A program made the position numbers and the translations under genes. From Promethearchaeota archaeon (GTDB lineage Archaea > Asgardarchaeota > Lokiarchaeia > Sigynarchaeales > SOKP01), in contig WJIN01000213.1 in the NCBI GenBank assembly GCA_014730295.1, positions 1-9,043 on the forward strand: DNA of 9,043 bases, written 5' to 3'. This document shows, one piece after another, positions 1 through 4,956 of the stretch; position 1 is the stretch's first letter, and each line of letters starts with the position of its first letter. Below the pieces are notes generated by a model. It saw only the letters and a list, made by a program, of their open reading frames with translations. It was not told where the DNA came from and did no database searches.

Positions 1-1
1 T

Positions 2-130
2 GAAAAGGTTTCTAAATCTGGAGAAAAAGAAGATAGCAAAGTCTCGGGAGAATTCAAATTCTCTGCGACTGACAAAAATGAAATGAACGAACTCCAAGAA
101 CAAGTTAAACGTGAGGAGAAGAAAAAGTAA
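2..130 (+). CDS. 3' end of an unidentified protein (partial, 42 residues)
   Basis: An open frame enters from the left edge and stops with TAA at 128-130. The visible 42 residues are very rich in Lys, Glu and Ser and end in a charged, probably helical tail (EMNELQEQVKREEKKK). This looks like a flexible or coiled-coil C-terminus, and no family can be named. It converges on the longin-like gene with only 32 bases between the two stop codons. It could be a chance open frame, but its composition and the tight convergent spacing favour a real gene end. Confidence 0.6.
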   Translation, partial: EKVSKSGEKEDSKVSGEFKFSATDKNEMNELQEQVKREEKKK

Positions 131-162
131 AAGCATTTCATTGATAGTTCTTTAATCATTCT

Positions 163-948
163 TTATTCTGAGTTTGTAAGGATTTGAACTTCTTTTAATC
201 TGAGAAATCCTAATTTAACTAAGTTTTTACATATATTATGTATTTTATCTTCTTTGAGACTCAGTTCTTTTGATAACGTATTAATAGATTTTCTTCCATC
301 AATACTTTTAAGTACTTTCTTTGAAACATCTCCAGTTAAATAGAATTCTGGATTAAAATCTTCAGGAATTTCTGAGATTGGGATAATCCTCTGAAAAATA
401 GAATCGACATTCTTCTCTAATGGTTGAGAGAAATTTTTCATTTTAAGATCTCTCCCTGGTATTTCCTCTATACCACTCTGTATTTCTTTAAATAAACTAA
501 AAACCCCATCTAAAGTATCTTGCTTATTTTGAACTGATTCCTTTTCTATATAATCTTTGACTGTTTCTGTAAATGATTCAAATATTTCAGATCTACCATC
601 CCAATCAGCTATCTTATTAATGGTATATTTCTTAAGAAATGTATTTGACATCTTTTTTAAAAATCGTTCGACATTTACACTATTCGTCTCTTCGTCGAAA
701 GATGCTAAGTATATTAAGTTTGGAATTGAATTATCTTTCAGAAATGCTAGCCGAAAGTTGGATTGAGATAATTTTAATTCCTTAATAGAACCAAGGTCTT
801 CAAATTCTTCAGAAAAAGAATTCAAGGCTGAGAGAAAACCCGATACAAGGATTAGATTACTTTGATCAGAGATGAAATTCTTTCTATCAGTAAAGTTCTT
901 TGAAAACATTGGTAGACCGTCCTTAATTATCAATACATCGCGGATCAT
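163..948 (-). CDS. longin-like domain protein with C-terminal winged helix
   Basis: 261-residue soluble protein with no signal peptide or membrane helix. Residues 1-110 follow the pattern of the longin/profilin-like small domains common in Asgard archaea: a first strand with an acidic/Gly turn (DVLIIKDGLPMFSK), then a helix with the hallmark LVSGFLSALNSFSEEF at 34-49, then strands around LAFLKDN and LIYLASFDE. Residues 110-195 are a polar, mostly helical linker. Residues 203-252 resemble a winged helix-turn-helix (SKKVLKSIDGRKSINTLSKE followed by NICKNLVKLGFLRL). Family knowledge: such longin-like proteins (FUZ/MON1/HPS1-like longin profiles) are multiplied in Asgard genomes and discussed alongside small GTPases. 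A role in GTPase regulation or transcription is inference only. The start is ATG with an AT-rich TATA-like stretch about 38 bases upstream. The gene is divergent from the GHMP kinase and convergent with the partial gene at the left edge. Confidence 0.75.
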   Translation of the reverse strand: MIRDVLIIKDGLPMFSKNFTDRKNFISDQSNLILVSGFLSALNSFSEEFEDLGSIKELKLSQSNFRLAFLKDNSIPNLIYLASFDEETNSVNVERFLKKMSNTFLKKYTINKIADWDGRSEIFESFTETVKDYIEKESVQNKQDTLDGVFSLFKEIQSGIEEIPGRDLKMKNFSQPLEKNVDSIFQRIIPISEIPEDFNPEFYLTGDVSKKVLKSIDGRKSINTLSKELSLKEDKIHNICKNLVKLGFLRLKEVQILTNSE

Positions 949-982
949 AATTTAGGCAAAAGAATTCCTGCTATTATTGAAA

Positions 983-991
983 AATATTAAA
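983..991 (-). promoter_or_regulatory. possible TATA box for the longin-like gene
   Basis: On the minus strand this reads TTTAATATT, close to an archaeal TATA element. It would place transcription start near 961, about a dozen bases ahead of the ATG. The region is very AT-rich, so chance matches are likely. Confidence 0.3.
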
Positions 992-1054
992 AATCATACT
1001 TAGCTATTTTATTCAATTGAACAAATAAAAAAGAAATTCGAAAAATTTTATTCC

Positions 1055-1062
1055 TTTATATT
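1055..1062 (+). promoter_or_regulatory. possible TATA box for the kinase-nucleotidyltransferase pair
   Basis: TTTATATT lies about 80 bases ahead of the chosen ATG at 1140 and would give a leader of about 55 bases. A second AT-rich element at 1113-1120 (TTTAAGCA) would instead fit a leaderless transcript starting at the ATG. The sequence does not decide between them. Confidence 0.25.
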
Positions 1063-1139
1063 ACCCCAATATTATCTTCTTATCACATTATTAGTATTCT
1101 TTTCATTAATTGCATTTAAGCATATATTCCATTATTTAT

Positions 1140-2240
1140 ATGATACAAATTAGATCCCCAGGAAGGATATGTTTATTCGGAGAGCACCAAGACTATTTGG
1201 GATATTCTACTCTCTCTATGGCAATCTCTAAATATATTTATTTAAAAGCCAAAAAAAATAATCAAAAAAGATTTTCTATCCACCTACTCGATTTTAACAG
1301 AATTTTTGAAATTCCCCTTAAAAATAGGCAATTAGCATATGAATCCGAAAGAGACTATCTCCGTAGCGGATATAATCAATTTATTAAAAAAGGTATCAAA
1401 TTCAAACAAGGATTTGATATAAAAATCAACGGAGATATCCCTATTAACTCGGGAGCTGCTAGCTCGTCCGCTTTGGTAGTTGCTTGGTTATATTTTCTTA
1501 ATTTGATTTCGAATCGTCCATTAAATAAGACAGAATTGGCATTGGAAGGATTCAATACAGAAGTCAGAGAATTTAAAGAAGCAGGGGGACACATGGACTT
1601 CTTTAACGCTGTCTTTGGTCATGTCTTATTTCTTAATTCTCAAAAAAATATTCTAGATAAGCGAGTGTACAAAATACAACTTCCAGGTTTCATTTTGGGC
1701 GCTTCTTTGCAGAAAAAAAATACAGTCGAAGATTTAAAAAGAATAAAAAAAGATACTCTTCATGCTTTTGAGATTATTAAGGAAATATTCCCTGATTTTA
1801 ATAAGTATAACACAAAACTTGTAGAAATTAGAGATCATTTAGATAGTATCAAAAATCGATATAGAAAAAAAATTATAGGGAATCTTATTAACAGGGATAT
1901 TACAATTCGGGCAAAACAACACCTTGAGAAATATCTAAAATATTTGAAAGAGCAAAATCAAAATCAAATAAATCAATTTTATAAGAAATTAGGTGTTTTG
2001 ATAAATGAACATCAAGCGCAATTACAACATAATATAGGAATAACCACAACGAAAATCGACAAAATGATTAGGCATTGTATAGATGCTGGAGCTTTAGGTG
2101 CAAAAATTAACGGTTCTGGATTTGGAGGTACTGTCTTTGCATTCGGTATTGATAAACAAAAAGATATCATGAGGGCAATTCAACAGACTGGTGGGATTCC
2201 TTATAAAATTTCACCTGTTGCGGGGGTTGAGACTTATTGA
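1140..2240 (+). CDS. GHMP-superfamily sugar kinase, galactokinase-like
   Basis: 366 residues from the ATG at 1140. An in-frame TTG at 1110 would add ten residues ahead of the conserved core, so the ATG is preferred. The three GHMP motifs are present: SPGRICLFGEHQDYLG at 6-21 (sugar-binding motif 1, as in galactokinases), the ATP-phosphate loop PINSGAASSSAL at 101-112, and GAKINGSGFGGTVFAF at 320-335. GGHMDFF at 149-155 supplies the expected catalytic Asp (153), and Arg9 of motif 1 matches the galactokinase Arg. The enzyme should phosphorylate the anomeric or another hydroxyl of a sugar with ATP in the cytoplasm. The GEHQDYLG form differs from the GEHTDY of true galactokinases, so galactose is not assured; fucose, glucuronate, arabinose or an amino sugar are possible. 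The stop overlaps the start of the next gene, a nucleotidyltransferase, which indicates translational coupling and a shared NDP-sugar pathway. Confidence 0.88.
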   Translation: MIQIRSPGRICLFGEHQDYLGYSTLSMAISKYIYLKAKKNNQKRFSIHLLDFNRIFEIPLKNRQLAYESERDYLRSGYNQFIKKGIKFKQGFDIKINGDIPINSGAASSSALVVAWLYFLNLISNRPLNKTELALEGFNTEVREFKEAGGHMDFFNAVFGHVLFLNSQKNILDKRVYKIQLPGFILGASLQKKNTVEDLKRIKKDTLHAFEIIKEIFPDFNKYNTKLVEIRDHLDSIKNRYRKKIIGNLINRDITIRAKQHLEKYLKYLKEQNQNQINQFYKKLGVLINEHQAQLQHNIGITTTKIDKMIRHCIDAGALGAKINGSGFGGTVFAFGIDKQKDIMRAIQQTGGIPYKISPVAGVETY

Positions 2241-2986
2241 AGGCAATCGTGCTTTGTGCAGGATATGGTACTAGAATGCAACCATACACCCATAAAACCC
2301 AGAAAACGATGTTGCCAATTCATGGAAAGCCAATATTGGAATATATCATAGAAGGATTGAAATTTGCAAGTTTCAAAAATATCATACTTGTGGTGGGTTA
2401 TCAAAAACAACAGATAATTGAATATTTTGAAGGAGGTGCTCAATGGGATGTGTCTATTGAATATGTGGAGCAGAATAACCTAGATGGAACGGGTGGAGCC
2501 GCCCTCTTATGTGAAGAATTGATACAAAAGAATCATTTTTTTCTAACATGGGGGGATATTCTAGTCCCTTATGATATATATAAAGATGTCTATTCCATAT
2601 ATAAAACGGACAAAGAAGACTTTATCTTGGTCACGAATTATTTAGAGGCCCTCCAAAAAGGATGCGCAATATTCTGTGAGGGCAAATATTGTACGAAAAT
2701 GGTTGAAAAACCTCCTTCAGACCTAAAAGGAACTGATTTAAATAATTGTGGCGTCTTTATTCTATCTACAGAAATATTTGACGTATTAAGAGAAATAGAA
2801 CCCTCGGAGCGAGGCGAGCTCGAAATTCCGGATGCTATTTGCTATGGAATTGAAAATCTCGAGTGGAAGGTACGAGTAATCAAGATGAAGAAAGGAGACT
2901 TCAGGGCGGATTTAGGGGATAAAAAAGTGTATGAAAAACTCAAATCTAGTGATAATTGGCTTAAAAAGTTAAGGAGAGGAAGTTAA
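2237..2986 (+). CDS. sugar-phosphate nucleotidyltransferase
   Basis: 249 residues, a compact Rossmann-like NTP-transferase of the RmlA/GlmU/mannose-1-phosphate guanylyltransferase superfamily. Visible motifs are the nucleotide-binding signature LCAGYGTRMQPYT at 6-18 followed by Lys23 and MLPI, the GTGGAA turn at 84-89, the metal-site TWGD at 104-107, VEKPP at 156-160, NCGVFIL at 170-176, and a late FRADLGDKKVYEKL at 222-235 matching the family's D-x-G-x-x-x-x-Y ending. There is no C-terminal left-handed beta-helix, so it is a plain nucleotidyltransferase without an acyl- or acetyltransferase domain. The start is a TTG inside TTGA, where TGA is the stop of the kinase gene; this four-base overlap argues for coupled translation. 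Its stop overlaps the stop of the convergent XRE gene. The reaction is NTP plus sugar 1-phosphate to NDP-sugar plus pyrophosphate; which base and sugar it uses cannot be read from the sequence. Confidence 0.88.
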   Translation: MKAIVLCAGYGTRMQPYTHKTQKTMLPIHGKPILEYIIEGLKFASFKNIILVVGYQKQQIIEYFEGGAQWDVSIEYVEQNNLDGTGGAALLCEELIQKNHFFLTWGDILVPYDIYKDVYSIYKTDKEDFILVTNYLEALQKGCAIFCEGKYCTKMVEKPPSDLKGTDLNNCGVFILSTEIFDVLREIEPSERGELEIPDAICYGIENLEWKVRVIKMKKGDFRADLGDKKVYEKLKSSDNWLKKLRRGS

Positions 2987-3399
2987 TCCTTTTGGAAAAG
3001 CTCCTCAAGGGAATATCCTAATTCTTTCGCAATTTTTTCTAACTCCTTTATCTCAAATTCTTTTAAAAGATCTGTTTCATCTATTTCACTTAAGGAGACT
3101 ACCTTTTCTTGATTCATATTTAATTTGTCTGCAATGTCCTTCATTTCCTTTATAGATAAGGACTCCACTTTATCTTTAATTATCGGTTCACGATAAAACA
3201 AATTGTTAACGGGAGTTTTCAAAATATCTGCGATTTTAAACGCTAATATGAGCGAAGGGTTGTAATCCCCTTTTTCAATATAATATATTGTTTGCCGGGA
3301 TACACCTACCAAATCTCCTAATTCTTGTTGTGTTAAATCCATTTCTTCTCTTTTTTCTCTTACTCTGGATTTAATGATTTTCTTAAACTTCATGCGCAT
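2983..3399 (-). CDS. XRE-family HTH regulator with repeated C-terminal motif
   Basis: 138 residues. A Cro/CI-type helix-turn-helix covers about 11-68, with the recognition region VGVSRQTIYYIEKGDYNPSL at 31-50, typical of short YgzD-like XRE proteins that normally end shortly after this domain. This protein continues for about 70 residues that hold two related segments: IKEMKDIADKLNMNQEKV at 83-100 and IKELEKIAKELGYSLEEL at 117-134. Each resembles the last helices of an XRE domain. The ATG at 3397-3399 is followed two codons later by another ATG at 3391-3393; a TATA-like element centred about 28 bases from the second makes a leaderless start there possible. It is a soluble cytoplasmic DNA-binding protein. 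It lies 70 bases downstream of a second XRE-domain gene on the same strand and overlaps by four bases the stop of the convergent nucleotidyltransferase. The target genes are unknown. Confidence 0.85.
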   Translation of the reverse strand: MRMKFKKIIKSRVREKREEMDLTQQELGDLVGVSRQTIYYIEKGDYNPSLILAFKIADILKTPVNNLFYREPIIKDKVESLSIKEMKDIADKLNMNQEKVVSLSEIDETDLLKEFEIKELEKIAKELGYSLEELFQKD

Positions 3400-3417
3400 C
3401 CCACCACTTAACGTATA

Positions 3418-3425
3418 TCTATAAA
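3418..3425 (-). promoter_or_regulatory. possible TATA box for the soluble XRE gene
   Basis: The minus strand reads TTTATAGA, centred 22 bases from the first ATG and 28 from the second. The latter spacing is what a leaderless archaeal transcript would show. This suggests the gene can be transcribed separately from the upstream bPH2-HTH gene. Confidence 0.4.
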
Positions 3426-3432
3426 TTTAGTA

Positions 3433-3462
3433 ATTTTAAAACAAAACATAAAAAATAAAATT
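3433..3462 (-). terminator. T-rich terminator after the bPH2-HTH gene
   Basis: Read on the minus strand, the stretch just after the bPH2-HTH stop is dominated by runs of four to six T residues interrupted by A and G. Archaeal RNA polymerase commonly terminates on such T-rich tracts without a hairpin. It lies just before the TATA-like box of the next gene. Confidence 0.4.
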
Positions 3463-3469
3463 GAATTAA

Positions 3470-4288
3470 TTATGTTACTTTAAAAAGTTCTTCGATTTTA
3501 CAATTGAGTGCTTCTGCGATTTTATAGGCGAGCAATAGACTCGGGCTATATCTTCCTTCCTCAAGATATTCGATGGTTTGAGAAGGAACACCGACCTTTT
3601 CTGCTAATTGCGCCCGGGATAATTCTTGCCCCTCTCTCAACTCCGATATTGAGGTCTTTAAGCGGTCTCCTTCACGCATTTTAGATAAGATATAACTGAT
3701 GAAGTTATCGAAAGCCAATTCCTCGGGTTTAAAAACTTTATCTTCAAGCCCACTAGGAATGCCGGCATACTCAGTTATCATCTCGTTGATCTTTTTCTCA
3801 ACAATTTCCGGATTTCTAAGTCCAGGAATATATCCTTCTGGTCTGCCAGCCCCTCCTTGTCCCTGAGCTGGAGCGCTACTGCCCGCGGTTTGGACTTTTA
3901 CAGTGTAAATATCATATAATCTATCGAAAACTCCATTCACAATGTTGATGTTTTGAATGCGGCTATAAGGAATTGTTGCTCTGGTTTTGGTAAGAACACC
4001 ATGGTTAATGATAATCTTATCCTTTTCGAATCTATAAGAGAAATAATCGACATAGCGGTTAAGATACCAATTGACTACAACGATCACAATTGCATAAGGA
4101 ATTATAACTGTGGTAATAATTAAGAGTATCCATAACATCATTAGTTGGCTTTCAAGGAATATAAACAGCAGATAAAACGGTAAGATTGACCCGATGATCG
4201 CTAGCATCACAATATTGGTTTTCAGTAGAACTTTCGGTTTGTATTTATTGTCTATTCTACCTTCAAAATCATTTTTCTGTTCATTCAT
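3470..4288 (-). CDS. membrane-anchored bPH2 domain protein fused to an XRE HTH
   Basis: 272 residues in three parts. Two hydrophobic helices at about 24-46 and 50-76 form a membrane hairpin with both ends cytoplasmic. Residues 78-170 match the bPH2 (YdbS-like, formerly DUF304) pattern: FEKDKIIINHGVLTKTRATI, then YSRIQNINIVNGVFDRLYDI and VKVQTAG, then a Gly/Ala/Gln-rich loop (GSSAPAQGQGGAGRPEG, encoded by locally GC-rich DNA), then YIPGLRNPEIV. After a helical linker, residues 207-270 form a Cro/CI-type helix-turn-helix (LSRAQLAEKVGVPSQTIEYL and SPSLLLAYKIAEALN). bPH2 proteins usually end after the PH-like domain, so the DNA-binding tail is the odd feature. The frame is continuous across the junction with no sign of a frameshift. 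A membrane-tethered regulator is the natural inference. The neighbouring soluble XRE protein has a closely related HTH. The start is ATG, with a strong TATA-like box and a palindrome upstream. Confidence 0.87.
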   Translation of the reverse strand: MNEQKNDFEGRIDNKYKPKVLLKTNIVMLAIIGSILPFYLLFIFLESQLMMLWILLIITTVIIPYAIVIVVVNWYLNRYVDYFSYRFEKDKIIINHGVLTKTRATIPYSRIQNINIVNGVFDRLYDIYTVKVQTAGSSAPAQGQGGAGRPEGYIPGLRNPEIVEKKINEMITEYAGIPSGLEDKVFKPEELAFDNFISYILSKMREGDRLKTSISELREGQELSRAQLAEKVGVPSQTIEYLEEGRYSPSLLLAYKIAEALNCKIEELFKVT

Positions 4289-4314
4289 AATTTTTTCAAC
4301 CTATGTAAAGTCTA

Positions 4315-4328
4315 TATTACATGTAATA
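4315..4328. promoter_or_regulatory. 14-bp perfect palindrome, candidate operator
   Basis: TATTACATGTAATA is its own reverse complement over 14 bases. It lies between the TATA-like box (4341-4350) and the ATG (4288) of the bPH2-HTH gene, where transcription would start near 4319. XRE dimers bind such palindromes, and a repressor here would block initiation. Autoregulation by one or both XRE proteins is an inference. A further half-like site, ATGTAAA, is at 4303-4309. Confidence 0.45.
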
Positions 4329-4340
4329 ATTAATCTGCCA

Positions 4341-4350
4341 AATATTTAAA
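4341..4350 (-). promoter_or_regulatory. TATA box for the bPH2-HTH gene
   Basis: The minus strand reads TTTAAATATT, a very good archaeal TATA match. It predicts transcription start around 4319 and a leader of about 30 bases before the ATG. Confidence 0.5.
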
Positions 4351-4458
4351 CCTTTTGATTTTTGACTAATCATATCTTTTTGGTCAATTTTTTAGATATT
4401 CATAGTATGAAAATAGACTTCAATGTATAATCCATTTTACATTCTTCTTCAAAAAAGA

Positions 4459-4473
4459 CAAATAAATAAATAA
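4459..4473 (+). promoter_or_regulatory. possible TATA region for the 4501 gene
   Basis: A short tandem run of AAAT units (AAATAAATAAATAA) is centred about 35 bases ahead of the ATG. As a TATA element it would give a leader of about 8 bases. The repeat is low complexity, so the call is tentative. Confidence 0.35.
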
Positions 4474-4500
4474 GAACGATTCAAATCCTATCTAACTAAT

Positions 4501-4911
4501 ATGGATATTCAAGAATTAGACAAATTCAAGGAAGATCCATCGGTAGCATCAGCAATGCAATTTGGAGAAGCTCTTACTAAAAAAGATCTAAATATAGAAG
4601 ATAAGCGACTAATATTTAGAGAGGCGTTTAAAATTGTCGGTTCCAAGGAAAAGCTCGAAGCAATTATTAATATGTGGGCGGTTGGAACTATGATAGAGGC
4701 AAATCTACCCTATACGCAAAAGATCGAGGCAGTACGGCAAGTCCTTAAAGATAAAGAACTTACTCCTTCGATGATTGAACAATGGGCGACAGTTATTTAT
4801 GACTTAAACCATGCTCCAAAGGACATTCTTGATTTTATCGCGATCGACATCAGAAATATACGGGGGATTTCTAAAGAACTGAAAGCTCGTTTAGGACATC
4901 CAAATCCTTAA
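4501..4911 (+). CDS. small helical protein of unknown function
   Basis: 136 residues starting at an ATG that is the first start codon after the AT-rich promoter-like run; no Shine-Dalgarno sequence is visible. The protein appears entirely alpha-helical and soluble, with neither signal peptide, membrane segment nor Cys/His metal site. Recognisable blocks are FREAFKIVGSKEKLEAIINM at 39-58, YTQKIEAVRQVLKDKELTPS at 71-90 and ILDFIAIDIRNIRGISKELK at 109-128. I do not recognise the family. The composition is ordinary for a real gene, and the frame has its own promoter-like region. It is divergent from the bPH2-HTH gene, so the two may share regulation through the 212-base region between them, and convergent with the S15 hydrolase gene. 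Confidence 0.75.
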   Translation: MDIQELDKFKEDPSVASAMQFGEALTKKDLNIEDKRLIFREAFKIVGSKEKLEAIINMWAVGTMIEANLPYTQKIEAVRQVLKDKELTPSMIEQWATVIYDLNHAPKDILDFIAIDIRNIRGISKELKARLGHPNP

Positions 4912-4924
4912 AATGATTCTTCTG

Positions 4925-4945
4925 AGAAAAAATAATTAAAAAAAA
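4925..4945 (-). terminator. T-rich terminator after the S15 hydrolase gene
   Basis: Read on the minus strand, beginning a dozen bases after the hydrolase stop, there is a run of eight T residues (4938-4945) and then a second run of about six. This fits archaeal T-tract termination. No stable hairpin precedes it. Confidence 0.5.
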
Positions 4946-4956
4946 GGTAAATAATT

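Noticed and set aside
48..63. Inverted repeat with 7-base arms (GAGAATT and AATTCTC) and a 2-base spacer
   Set aside because: It lies inside the coding end of the partial left-edge gene, and the two-base loop is too short for a natural RNA hairpin. Chance in AT-rich sequence is likely.
557..766. Plus-strand open frame of 69 codons inside the longin-like gene
   Set aside because: It is antisense to a convincing protein, with no promoter or family resemblance.
3830..3890. Local GC-rich patch in an otherwise AT-rich window, considered as a sign of insertion
   Set aside because: It encodes the Gly/Ala/Gln-rich loop of the bPH2 domain. Such loops demand GC-rich codons, and the domain pattern continues on both sides.
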